Source: a virus. From it: DNA of 31,183 bases. The first letter of the stretch is position 1, and each line of letters opens with the position of its first letter. The stretch is from positions 1 through 31,183 of the IMG/VR virus record IMGVR_UViG_3300037517_000619, one strand, 5' to 3'. Positions 21,992 through 29,933 of this stretch are shown one piece after another. The notes beneath the pieces are model-generated. The model was not told the DNA's origin and searched no databases. It was given only the letters and a program-made list of their open reading frames with translations. Both the position numbers and the translations under genes were made by a program.

Positions 21992-22360
21992 TCAGTGTTG
22001 ATTGGTTGAAAAATTGATGCACTGAACAGCGATAATCCATTCGTTAAAGGCGTCAATTGAACCGCGAACTGTCACCTTTCTGACTTGATCACGAGTGATC
22101 GGGTGACGGCAATAGGACCATCCGTCATGCCAGTGATGCCAAGGGGCTTTGCCGATGATGTCGATCCAAGTTCCATCTGACAAGACGAAGGAAGCGGCTC
22201 TAGGTGATTTGCCACCGCTATATTTAGCACCGTTGGGCAGGTCATGAGTTTGGCCAATTCCTTGATTCATCTCGGCCGCATTCCATTTCTTTACAAAGTC
22301 CTGCTGAATCAAACACAAAGCGTCAACGAGTGCGGGATCGGAGATATCAGTTTTTTTCAT
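21992..22360 (-). CDS. AT-richer inserted gene between RecT- and RecE-like genes, unknown function
   Basis: The 122-residue product from ATG 22360 (MKKTDISDPALVDALCLIQQ) has a good ribosome-binding site, AGGAG, 8 bases upstream. The sequence is poor in the GC-rich codons that dominate its neighbours. It has a beta-rich centre (AASFVLSDGTWIDIIGK), a histidine/tryptophan cluster (APWHHWHDGWSYCRHP) and an end with a strand and helix (VRKVTVRGSIDAFNEWIIAV). The cluster may bind metal or a small ligand. The gene splits the RecE/RecT pair and starts just two bases from the RecE-like stop. The composition suggests late acquisition. Confidence 0.7.
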   Translation of the reverse strand: MKKTDISDPALVDALCLIQQDFVKKWNAAEMNQGIGQTHDLPNGAKYSGGKSPRAASFVLSDGTWIDIIGKAPWHHWHDGWSYCRHPITRDQVRKVTVRGSIDAFNEWIIAVQCINFSTNQH

Positions 22361-22362
22361 AA

Positions 22363-23202
22363 TCAAAACTCCTGAATGGTTTCTGTGGTCTGTGTGCTGC
22401 CCGGCTGGCCCGTCATCCATGCCGGCAGGCTGATGGTCTCGATCTGATCGCTGTAGCTCGGCCAGCTATCAGCAGCGCGGCAGGTGGCCAGCTTGCCTAG
22501 ATCAAACATGGCCTGTTCATAGCCGCGCTCGATCATTTCGGCATCTGCGGCGTACACAGCAACCGCGTAAGGCGCAGTGGATTCCACACAGATGAAGATG
22601 AACTGGTCGGGTCGCTTGCCGGTGGCAGCTTGGACCCCGTGCATGTACCAGCCGGCTTGCACGTGGTACCGGTAGTCGCCAATGCTGCGCCTGAAGCCAC
22701 GCGGGCTGGCGTCGCGGGTGGTTTTGAGATCCACCATGATGCTGCCGTCATCCGTCAACCAGTCGGGGCGACACTTGCACTCCACCCCATAGGTGGCGTC
22801 CGTCCACATGTGCGTAGTTTCTGCCTTGCCTTGGAGGCCCAGCAGCATGGCCGCACCGGGATGGCGCATGATGCTGCGGCCCATCGCCATCACCGTTTCT
22901 GCCTCGTCGGCTGTAATCACGGTTTTGCGCTTGGCAGCAGCCTCAAAAGCTGCCCATTGCTCCTTGCCTTCCTTGGTGCGGCGGTTGATATCGCCAGGCG
23001 CCACAGCAATCTGATTGTCCCATTGGTCCAGCTCAAGCACATGGGTGTGCAGTGCCGTACCAAGACGCATGGCAGGCGTTGGCTCAGGCCAGACGCGGTT
23101 CGGATCTAGATAGCGAGCCCAGTAGTGCAGAGGGCTTTTGGCGATCTGATCAAGGCCGGACTTGCTGACCGCATAGTGTCGGTGGTAGTCGGCGTTTTGC
23201 AT
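22363..23202 (-). CDS. RecE-like PD-(D/E)XK exonuclease
   Basis: This 279-residue protein starts MQNADYHRHYAVSKSGLDQI, where SKSGLDQIAKSPLHYWARY is typical of RecE C-terminal/PDDEXK-like phage nucleases. GTALHTHVLELD carries H52; CKCRPDWL (D147) and MVDLKTT (D158, K160) form the nuclease core, with YRYHVQAGWYMHG as the following helix. These enzymes digest one strand from double-strand ends and hand the tail to RecT. ATG 23202 has AGGAG only 3 bases upstream; GTG 23235 is another possible start. The acidic tail (TTETIQEF) ends in phenylalanine. It is the first gene of the leftward recombination operon. Confidence 0.85.
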   Translation of the reverse strand: MQNADYHRHYAVSKSGLDQIAKSPLHYWARYLDPNRVWPEPTPAMRLGTALHTHVLELDQWDNQIAVAPGDINRRTKEGKEQWAAFEAAAKRKTVITADEAETVMAMGRSIMRHPGAAMLLGLQGKAETTHMWTDATYGVECKCRPDWLTDDGSIMVDLKTTRDASPRGFRRSIGDYRYHVQAGWYMHGVQAATGKRPDQFIFICVESTAPYAVAVYAADAEMIERGYEQAMFDLGKLATCRAADSWPSYSDQIETISLPAWMTGQPGSTQTTETIQEF

Positions 23203-23279
23203 GATCTCCTGCGAGTTGCCACCAGATACTAGCACTTGCGCCTAGATGCTGCTAGGTTCGGCTGGCCACGGCAAAGCCC

Positions 23280-24596
23280 ATGCGCCACTACCTCGAACAA
23301 TCCGTGTACGACGCCGCCATAGAGCGGCTGGATTTCATCTTTGCCCACTTCACCCGCGTCTACGTCTCCTTCTCTGGTGGCAAGGACAGCGGCGTTCTCC
23401 TGAATCTCGTTTGCGACTACATACGAGAGCGGCAGCTACCGGTCAAAGTCGGCGTCCAGATCATGGACAACGAAGCCAACTACAACCACAGCGAGGAGTT
23501 CATGCACCGGATCCTCGAAGTCAATCGGGACATCCTCGACATCTATTGGTGCTGCCTGCCTATCACGCTGCCCTGCACCGTCAGCTCCTACGAGATTGAT
23601 TGGCAGTGCTGGGGTGAACAGGACCGGCACCGCTGGATCCGGCCCATGCCGCAGCAGGATTACATCGTGAACCTGCAGAACCACCCCTTTGGCGATCTGT
23701 TCATTGAAAACATGGACTACGCCACCTTTTGGGATATGTTCGCGGAGTGGTACAGCCAAGGTGAGCCCTGCGCCAACCTAATCGGCATTCGCACCGTTGA
23801 ATCGCTCAACCGTTTCCGGGCCATCCTGAATCAGGACAAGGAAACCATGCTTGGCCGCATGTGGACCAAAAAAAACACGGCGCATACCTACAACTGCTAT
23901 CCGATCTACGACTGGCGCACGGAGGACATCTGGACGGCTAACGCCAAGTTTGGATGGGATTACAACAAACTCTATGACGTGTTCTACATGGCTGGTATCC
24001 CCATCAAAAAGATGCGGGTTGCCTCGCCGTTTATGTCAGAGTCCAAATCCAGCCTCGCCATGTATCGGGTAATCGACCCGCAGATCTGGGCGAGGCTTTG
24101 CGCCAGGGTTGGCGGTGCCAACTTTATGGCCACCTATGGTAAGCAGCTTGATTACAAATCCTTCAGGCTGCCGCCCGGCCACACTTGGAAATCCTTTGTG
24201 AAGTTCCTGCTGGCCACATTGCCGGATCAATCGAGCGCAAATTTTAAGCAGCGCTTCATCCAATCAATCCGCTACTGGGGCAGGGTGGGGCGCGGTCTTC
24301 CTGAGGCCATCATTGAAGCTCTTGGCCGTATCGGCATCCGCTTCTACATCAATGGCACCACTCGCCACGGTGGCAACAACCTCCGCCGTGTCGTGATCAA
24401 GGTGCCACCTGATCATCTCGATGATCTCCCGTGCCACAACAGCATGGTCACATCGTGGAAGCGCTTCGCCATCACGGTTCTAAAGAACGACCACACCTGC
24501 AAATACTTGGGTTTGGCGCCAACGCAAGAGCAGCAGCGCCGCCAAAAGTCAATCCAACGCAAGTACAGCCAAGTCCTTAACCGCTCAGCCAAATGA
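23280..24596 (+). CDS. PAPS-reductase-like ATP pyrophosphatase, IbrA/DUF3440 type
   Basis: The 438-residue protein has the PP-loop SFSGGKDSG (residues 31-39) of the adenine-nucleotide alpha hydrolase family, then QIMDNEANYNH near 60 and a long cysteine-containing middle (YWCCLPITLPC). PTRIESL-like segments appear as GIRTVESLNRF, followed by NCYPIYDWRTEDIW, a hallmark of the IbrA-like DUF3440 group. PAPS reductases reduce activated sulfate; IbrA-like proteins lack proof of that reaction and are known in Escherichia coli as partners of IbrB in controlling eib genes. Start ATG 23280 lies 44 bases from the divergent possible recE start. It overlaps the next gene by ATGA, so the two are coupled. 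Confidence 0.85.
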   Translation: MRHYLEQSVYDAAIERLDFIFAHFTRVYVSFSGGKDSGVLLNLVCDYIRERQLPVKVGVQIMDNEANYNHSEEFMHRILEVNRDILDIYWCCLPITLPCTVSSYEIDWQCWGEQDRHRWIRPMPQQDYIVNLQNHPFGDLFIENMDYATFWDMFAEWYSQGEPCANLIGIRTVESLNRFRAILNQDKETMLGRMWTKKNTAHTYNCYPIYDWRTEDIWTANAKFGWDYNKLYDVFYMAGIPIKKMRVASPFMSESKSSLAMYRVIDPQIWARLCARVGGANFMATYGKQLDYKSFRLPPGHTWKSFVKFLLATLPDQSSANFKQRFIQSIRYWGRVGRGLPEAIIEALGRIGIRFYINGTTRHGGNNLRRVVIKVPPDHLDDLPCHNSMVTSWKRFAITVLKNDHTCKYLGLAPTQEQQRRQKSIQRKYSQVLNRSAK

Positions 24597-25534
24597 AGAT
24601 CCTCAACGCCGCCCAACTCCCCTCCGACCGCGTTGTGCAATGCCCACGCGGTGGTTTCACCAGCCATCGCTTGCTCACGGAAGACGACGGCATGGGATAC
24701 AGCATGACAAAAACCATCGTGCATCCTGGCAAGCCGCACCGCTGGCACTATCAGCACCACCTTGAAACGTGCTACTGCGTCAGCGGCAAAGGTCTGCTGA
24801 TCAACGAGGCAACCCAAGAGATCCACGCCATCGCGCCTGATGTGACCTATGTGCTCGACAAGCACGATGCTCACACGTTTGAAGCTCTGGAGCCCACCAC
24901 GCTGATCTGTGTATTTAACCCACCCCTCAAAGGCGATGAACTCCATGACGCGAACGACTCTTACCCTTGGCGATCCCCGGTCTACTCTGTCCGCAGTATT
25001 CCTATCGAGAAAGTTACCGCCAACGATTACAACCCCAATTCTGTGGCGCCGCCTGAAATGGCACTACTCGAAACATCAATTTGGGAAGATGGCTACACAC
25101 AGCCTGTCGTTGTCGTGCATGATGCCGAACGCGACCTATATGTGGTCGTTGACGGTTTCCACCGTTATCTAACCCTGAAGAACAGCCAGCGTATCCGCGA
25201 ACGCGAAGGCGGCAGACTGCCGGTGGTTGTGCTGCGCAAGGAGCTACACGACCGGATGGCTTCCACCATCCGTCACAACCGCGCCCGTGGTTCGCACAAC
25301 ATCGAACTGATGAGCGTGATCGTTGCCGAGCTGATCGAAATGGGTAAAGGCGACGCATGGATCTGCAAGCACATCGGCATGAGCCCTGATGAGCTGTTGC
25401 GCCTTAAGCAAGTCACCGGGTTGGCGTCGCTGTTCCTTGGCAAAGATTTCAGCAAGGCATGGGACGTGGATCAGATCGACAACATCACGGAGGATCTCGA
25501 ACGTGAAGCTCAAGAGGATCTGGTTGCCCATTGA
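24593..25534 (+). CDS. Fusion of ectoine-synthase-like cupin and ParB/IbrB-like domain
   Basis: Residues 1-125 read as an EctC-type cupin: HYQHHLETCYCVSGKG, YVLDKHDAHTFEA and CVFNPPLKGDELHD-x-x-DSYP follow the family order. From what I remember of the Paenibacillus lautus enzyme, its iron ligands Glu57, Tyr85 and His93 correspond to E58, Y86 and H94 here, with the same spacing. Residues 130-313 form a ParB/sulfiredoxin-type domain as in IbrB: SIPIEKVTANDYNPNSV, ISIWEDGYTQPVVV-like strand, YVVVDGFHRYLTL, then a STIRHNRARGSH segment and helical tail. EctC closes a ring on a diamino acid; ParB-like proteins bind nucleotides, some cut DNA. The gene is coupled to the PAPS-reductase-like gene by ATGA. 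What the fusion does is not known to me. Confidence 0.82.
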   Translation: MKILNAAQLPSDRVVQCPRGGFTSHRLLTEDDGMGYSMTKTIVHPGKPHRWHYQHHLETCYCVSGKGLLINEATQEIHAIAPDVTYVLDKHDAHTFEALEPTTLICVFNPPLKGDELHDANDSYPWRSPVYSVRSIPIEKVTANDYNPNSVAPPEMALLETSIWEDGYTQPVVVVHDAERDLYVVVDGFHRYLTLKNSQRIREREGGRLPVVVLRKELHDRMASTIRHNRARGSHNIELMSVIVAELIEMGKGDAWICKHIGMSPDELLRLKQVTGLASLFLGKDFSKAWDVDQIDNITEDLEREAQEDLVAH

Positions 25535-25928
25535 CGCCTGGGAGGAGATCCACTTCAACATGTGGGGCGATGTGCCAAATCGACGCATTGCCCTGTATCG
25601 CGCACAGATCTTCACCGGCAATCACCGGCTCTACGGGCGCTACATGCAGCGGGTCACCGTGGAATGGCCCAACAGCTGCATCAATGCACTAACCGACTAC
25701 AACCTCAACCGCAAAGCATGGATCGGCCACGCTGCCTGCGCCCTTGCGTTGCGATGCCCTGAGGACATTACCCGCCAAGCATGGGGACTTCTGACTGATG
25801 AGCAACGGACATTGGCGAACCGACAAGCGGATCGAGCCATTCGCGCCTGGGAGATGCGCTACCGCGAGAGTCTCGGAATACGTGCAGACGTGGAAAGCCC
25901 GCTGTTATTCGCACGAGATCCCCGATGA
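25503..25928 (+). CDS. Small protein of the IbrA/ParB cassette, unknown function
   Basis: From GTG 25503, 32 bases inside the fusion gene, the frame gives 141 residues. The frame is open further upstream but only as a shadow of the fusion gene. The protein has an EEIHFNMWGDVPNRR start, a VTVEWPNSCINALTDYNLN block and a RKAWIGHAACALALRCPEDITRQAWG block ending in ANRQADRAIRAWE. I associate proteins with this pattern with IbrA-like PAPS-reductase genes in other phages and bacteria, but only from memory. It is helical, with no known catalytic site. Its last 131 bases are shared with the next gene in another frame. Confidence 0.72.
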   Translation: MKLKRIWLPIDAWEEIHFNMWGDVPNRRIALYRAQIFTGNHRLYGRYMQRVTVEWPNSCINALTDYNLNRKAWIGHAACALALRCPEDITRQAWGLLTDEQRTLANRQADRAIRAWEMRYRESLGIRADVESPLLFARDPR

Positions 25929-26130
25929 AGTGCCAGTGAAGGTTGCAGCGTCAGGCCGGGCGCCATCGTGGCGTGCAGTAGCCGTGGCATTGCTGCAGAA
26001 CGATCTGCACCTCTATCAACTCGGGTATGCACGACCTGCATACGACCAGCAACGCCGCGCTGTAACCATGGCTCAAATCGCCATGCATGGTGCTCCCGCA
26101 GATGGCACGCAGTTGGAGTTGCCGCTGTGA
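25798..26130 (+). CDS. Small DUF-type protein of the same cassette
   Basis: The 110-residue product from ATG 25798 contains VSEYVQTWKARCYSHEIPDEVP and GRAPSWRAVAVALLQNDLHLYQLGYARP, a compact helical pattern often found beside IbrA-like PAPS-reductase genes, again from memory. The protein proper may begin nearer to residue 24, with the first part existing because of the long overlap with the gene before. It ends with a polar tail (GTQLELPL). The stop overlaps the helicase start by four bases (GTGA). Its steady company with the preceding genes suggests a role in the same pathway, possibly as an adaptor. Confidence 0.7.
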   Translation: MSNGHWRTDKRIEPFAPGRCATARVSEYVQTWKARCYSHEIPDEVPVKVAASGRAPSWRAVAVALLQNDLHLYQLGYARPAYDQQRRAVTMAQIAMHGAPADGTQLELPL

Positions 26131-27503
26131 ATCTGCGGGATTACCAGCAACAAGCAATCAGTGATCTGCGCTCCGCCATGCAGCAGGGCGCCAGGGCACC
26201 GCTGCTATGCCTGCCTACAGGTGGCGGCAAAACCGTGATCCTGGCCACCATCGCCGCACAAGCTGCAGCACGCGGGCGGCATGTGCTGATCCTTGTGCAT
26301 CGCCGTGAGCTGATCCATCAGACCGCCAGCAAGCTGCAATGGGCTGGCCTCGACCACGGCATCATTGCCGCGGGCCATCCCGCATCCGATCACGCGGTGC
26401 AGATCGCATCGGTGCAAACGCTCGTGCGCCGGCTGTCGCGCATGGACTGGGCGCCAACGCTGGTGATCATCGATGAGGCCCACCACGCAGCAGCTGGCAG
26501 CTGGCGCCAGATCCTCGAGCACTGGCCTGATGCTTATCGGCTTGGCGTCACCGCCACGCCATGCCGGCTCGATGGCCGCGGCCTCAGCGAGGCATTTGAT
26601 CATCTGGTGAAGGGCCCCAGCGTTGCTGATCTGGTGTTCTGGAAATTCCTATCCCCGGCCCGCATCTACGCGCCGCCAGTGGTGGCTGATCTGTCGGGGG
26701 TGAGGCGCCGCGCTGGTGACTACGCCAACGATCAGGCAGCAGCTGCTATGGATCGGCCAACAGTCACCGGTGATGCCATCGCGCACTATCAGCGCCTGGC
26801 CGCTGGACAGCAGGCCATCGCGTTCTGCTGCAATGTCACCCATGCCGTCTCAGTGTGCGACGCATTTAAGACGGCTGGGATCAGCGCAGCCCTGCTGTTG
26901 GGTGGGACTGGTGACCGCGATCAGGTGGTGGCTGATTTTGCCGCCGGCATCTTGCGCGTGCTCGTGACGGTGGACGTGGTCAGCGAGGGCTTCGATGTGC
27001 CAGCCGCCAGCTGCGCAATCCTGCTGCGTCCAACCCAATCACTCGGGCTTTACCTGCAGCAGGTAGGCCGCGTGCTGCGCCCGGCGCCCGGCAAGGATGC
27101 AGCCCTGATTCTTGATCACGTTGGCAATGTCACCCGCCATGGCTTTCCCGATGATCCGCGGGAGTGGTCGCTAGCTGAAGGCATCGTGCGCGGTGGCCGC
27201 GGCACACCAGCGCCATCAGTCCGCACATGCCCCGAGTGCTACGCAGCGTTTAAGCCAGCACCGATCTGCCCGGTTTGTGGTGCGCAGTGTGCGCCGGTGA
27301 AATCACGCGCGATCCGCCAACTCATGGGCGAACTGAAAGAACTGAAGCGCGAATCAGTCCAGCAACGCATCGCAGAACGCGACAGGGCCAAACGTCAACG
27401 CCAAGCAGCCCGCACCCTGTCCGAACTCCTCGCCCTAGCAAAGGAACGCGGTTACAGTCCCGGCTGGGCGTATCGGATCCATCAGGCACGTGGCCAACGC
27501 TGA
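26127..27503 (+). CDS. SF2 DEAH-box helicase with C-terminal zinc ribbon
   Basis: From GTG 26127 (GTGA overlap) the protein has 458 residues. Motifs are in the SF2 order: RDYQQQAI (Q-like motif), PTGGGKT at 30-36 (Walker A), DEAH at 116-119, TAT at 142-144, a second RecA-like domain with DVVSEGFDVPAA near 283-294, and QQVGRVLRP at 311-319 (motif VI). A four-cysteine zinc ribbon follows (CPEC at 368-371, CPVC at 381-384), then a basic helical end. Such helicases unwind or remodel DNA in phage replication and recombination. The next gene, a VRR nuclease, overlaps by 14 bases, a frequent phage pairing. Confidence 0.92.
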   Translation: MNLRDYQQQAISDLRSAMQQGARAPLLCLPTGGGKTVILATIAAQAAARGRHVLILVHRRELIHQTASKLQWAGLDHGIIAAGHPASDHAVQIASVQTLVRRLSRMDWAPTLVIIDEAHHAAAGSWRQILEHWPDAYRLGVTATPCRLDGRGLSEAFDHLVKGPSVADLVFWKFLSPARIYAPPVVADLSGVRRRAGDYANDQAAAAMDRPTVTGDAIAHYQRLAAGQQAIAFCCNVTHAVSVCDAFKTAGISAALLLGGTGDRDQVVADFAAGILRVLVTVDVVSEGFDVPAASCAILLRPTQSLGLYLQQVGRVLRPAPGKDAALILDHVGNVTRHGFPDDPREWSLAEGIVRGGRGTPAPSVRTCPECYAAFKPAPICPVCGAQCAPVKSRAIRQLMGELKELKRESVQQRIAERDRAKRQRQAARTLSELLALAKERGYSPGWAYRIHQARGQR

Positions 27504-27840
27504 GACGGATCTACAGCAACGCATCCGCCTCGCACTCGGCACCCGCTCCGATCTTCGCCTCTTCCGCAATCAAGTGGGCCAGCTGCCCGACCCACGCACC
27601 GGCCGGCCCGTGCAGTTCGGCCTTGCCCGAGGCTCCGCCGACCTGATCGGCTGGCGCACGATCACCGTCACCCCAGAGATGGTGGGCCAACGCATCGCCG
27701 TCTTCACCTCTATAGAAGTGAAAACTGAACGGGGCCATGTGCGGCCAGAGCAGCACGCATGGCAGCGCACTGTATCGGCCGCAGGTGGCATCGCAGGCAT
27801 TGCCCGCTCAATCCAAGACGCAAACGATTTGGTGAGATAA
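27490..27840 (+). CDS. VRR-NUC domain nuclease
   Basis: The 116-residue protein from GTG 27490 is a stand-alone VRR-NUC domain: LRLFRNQVGQ, then GLARGSADLIGW with the conserved aspartate, FTSIEVKTERG with the E-x-K pair, and EQHAWQRTVSAAGGIAGIARS. This is a PD-(D/E)XK type nuclease as in FAN1 and many phages, where it may resolve branched DNA. Length and all core residues fit. It follows the SF2 helicase with a 14-base overlap, suggesting that the two act together on junctions. Confidence 0.9.
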   Translation: MANAETDLQQRIRLALGTRSDLRLFRNQVGQLPDPRTGRPVQFGLARGSADLIGWRTITVTPEMVGQRIAVFTSIEVKTERGHVRPEQHAWQRTVSAAGGIAGIARSIQDANDLVR

Positions 27841-27893
27841 CTGGCAACCTGCCAACCTATCCGCCAAACTCTGTTAGCCTCTCACCCCTCCAT

Positions 27894-29933
27894 GTGGTAG
27901 CCGATCTTCTCCAGCAGCTCTCTCAACTCCCTGATAACTGGGCACTGGTAGCTGTAGGCAACGACAAGCGCCCCTATCAGCCCGAGTGGCAGAAAAACGC
28001 CATCTCCCGCGTCGATCTCACCGCTGAGATCACCGCAGGCCGCGCCGTTGCAATCGGTGTGATCGCAGGCCCGCAATCCGGCGGGCTTCTCTTTGTCGAT
28101 CACGATGGCCTCGGCGCCTCAGAGGTGCTCGAGCAGATCGGCGCACCCTTGCGCGATCTCCCCAAATCTTGGGCCGTCACATCCGGCCGTGATGGCCGCC
28201 TCCAGATCATCTACAGCGTCCCAGAGCCCTTCTGGGCCACCATCAAGACCACCAAGCTCCGATCCTCGATCAAAGGCGAGCAGCTCGAGCTTCGCTGGGC
28301 TGGCTGCCAGTCCGTCGTCGCTGGCGCTCACCCCATCACCGGCGCCTACCGCTGGATCAAGGGCCGCTCACCTGCAGATCTGCCCATTGCAGAGGCGCCG
28401 TCAACCCTGCTGCAGCAGATGCAGCGCCACCAGCCCGATCCGGCACCGCTGCTCCGCCTCCCCGAAACCGACACCAGCCGCGCCCGTGAGTTCCTCGAGC
28501 GCATCCCCGCTGCAGAGTCTGACGACTACGACACCTGGGTGAAGGTCGGCATGGCGCTTCACAGCGTCGGTGATGACAGCCTCCTCCAGGACTGGATCCA
28601 GTGGTCTGCCATGTCCGGCAAGTTCGAGCCGGGCGTCTGCGAGGCCAAGTGGCGCACCTTCAACGCCTCAGCCGGTGGCGTCAGCCTTGGCACCCTCGCC
28701 CATATGGCCGGCCATGAAAAGAGCCGCCCAGCCTCCAGGTCCGAGCGGCCTCAGTCATCCCACCCACTGGGACAGGACAAGCCTATGGCCAAGCCCGACA
28801 AGCTGCTGAAGCTCGAGTCCAATGAGCTGCTCCAGCTGCTCCGCCAGCAGCTCGGTGAACGCATCCGCTGGAACATCTTCACCAAGGCGATCGAGCTGGA
28901 CCAGAAGCCCATCGAGCACATCGAGCATTTCTACCTCCAGCTTTCACAGCAGGGCGTCAAGGTCACCAAAGACCTCGCAGCTGATGCCGTCCACGTCGTC
29001 GCACTTGAGAATCCCCACGATCCAGTCCGCGAATACCTCGAGCACGTCGCCGATCACGTCTCACCCGTGCCGATCGATCACCTCGCCACAGCCTATCTGC
29101 GCCCCACAGACAAGCCCGGCAGCCTCTACGACGCCATGCTTAAGGCCACACTCGTGGCCGCTGTACGACGCATCTTTGAGCCCGGCTGTAAACACGACTC
29201 AGCCTGCGTGCTCATGGGCCCCCAGGGCTGCGGTAAGTCCACCTTTTGGCGAAACCTTGGCGGCCTGTGGTTCAGCGATGCCCTGCGCGACATCGGCAGC
29301 AAGGACGACCTGATGGTGCTCCACCGCTCATGGCTCATGGAGTGGGCCGAGCTGGATCACATCACCGGCCGCAAGCACGCTGGCCAGATCAAGGCATTCC
29401 TAACCCAGCAGACCGACCTATTCCGCGCCCCCTATCAGCGCGCCACCGAGTCCTACCCGCGGCGCTCGATCATCGTGGGCTCCACCAACCGCGACACTGG
29501 CTTCCTAGTCGATGACACGGGTAACCGGCGCTTCTGGGTGATCCCCGTCACCGCTGCCCCGCACATCCCCGTCGATGGCCTGCTGCTGGAGCGTGATGCC
29601 ATCTGGAGCGCAGCGGTTGCCGCTTACCGCGCAGGCGCGCCCAACCACCTCACCCGCGACCATGCCGATCAGGTGGACCAGGAGAACCAGACCTACCTCG
29701 TGGATAGCCCATGGCAATCGGCCATCGAGGAGTGGCTCAGCAACCATCGCAGGACCCTGCGACCCATCACCAGCGAGCTGCTGCTGACCGAGGCGATTGG
29801 CAAGCCGGTGGAACGCCAGGGGCGTGCCGATCAGATGCAGGTCGCGTCCATCTTGCGAGGGCTGGGATACGAAAAGAAGCGCGCATGGTTGGAAGGTAGG
29901 AACAAATGGGTGTTTGTCCAACCTGCTGGATGA
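27894..29933 (+). CDS. Prim-pol / PriCT / VirE-type primase-helicase
   Basis: The frame extends back into the nuclease gene, but GTG 27894 is the first reasonable start after its stop and gives 679 residues. Residues 10-170 form a prim-pol domain: GLLFVDHDG with D69 and D71, TSGRDGRLQIIY, and ELRWAGCQSVVAGAHPITGAYRW nearby (split by loops). Residues 205-275 match a PriCT module (YDTWVKVGMALHSVG, then FEPGVCEAKWRTF). After a linker with a charged helix, residues 415-560 form a VirE/D5-like ATPase with GPQGCGKST at 442-450 and SWLMEWAELDHI downstream. This is a phage replication initiator with primer synthesis and unwinding in one chain. The non-coding island after it may be its origin. Confidence 0.9.
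   Translation: MVADLLQQLSQLPDNWALVAVGNDKRPYQPEWQKNAISRVDLTAEITAGRAVAIGVIAGPQSGGLLFVDHDGLGASEVLEQIGAPLRDLPKSWAVTSGRDGRLQIIYSVPEPFWATIKTTKLRSSIKGEQLELRWAGCQSVVAGAHPITGAYRWIKGRSPADLPIAEAPSTLLQQMQRHQPDPAPLLRLPETDTSRAREFLERIPAAESDDYDTWVKVGMALHSVGDDSLLQDWIQWSAMSGKFEPGVCEAKWRTFNASAGGVSLGTLAHMAGHEKSRPASRSERPQSSHPLGQDKPMAKPDKLLKLESNELLQLLRQQLGERIRWNIFTKAIELDQKPIEHIEHFYLQLSQQGVKVTKDLAADAVHVVALENPHDPVREYLEHVADHVSPVPIDHLATAYLRPTDKPGSLYDAMLKATLVAAVRRIFEPGCKHDSACVLMGPQGCGKSTFWRNLGGLWFSDALRDIGSKDDLMVLHRSWLMEWAELDHITGRKHAGQIKAFLTQQTDLFRAPYQRATESYPRRSIIVGSTNRDTGFLVDDTGNRRFWVIPVTAAPHIPVDGLLLERDAIWSAAVAAYRAGAPNHLTRDHADQVDQENQTYLVDSPWQSAIEEWLSNHRRTLRPITSELLLTEAIGKPVERQGRADQMQVASILRGLGYEKKRAWLEGRNKWVFVQPAG

Noticed and set aside
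22630-23109. 159-codon plus-strand frame opposite the RecE-like gene
   Set aside because: The minus-strand gene has the nuclease motifs; the opposite frame is rich in His/Ala/Val with no domain.
23226-23254. Extended -10 like element (TGCTAGTAT) before the RecE-like gene
   Set aside because: The -10 has four matches and there is no -35 at the right distance. Too weak to report as a promoter.
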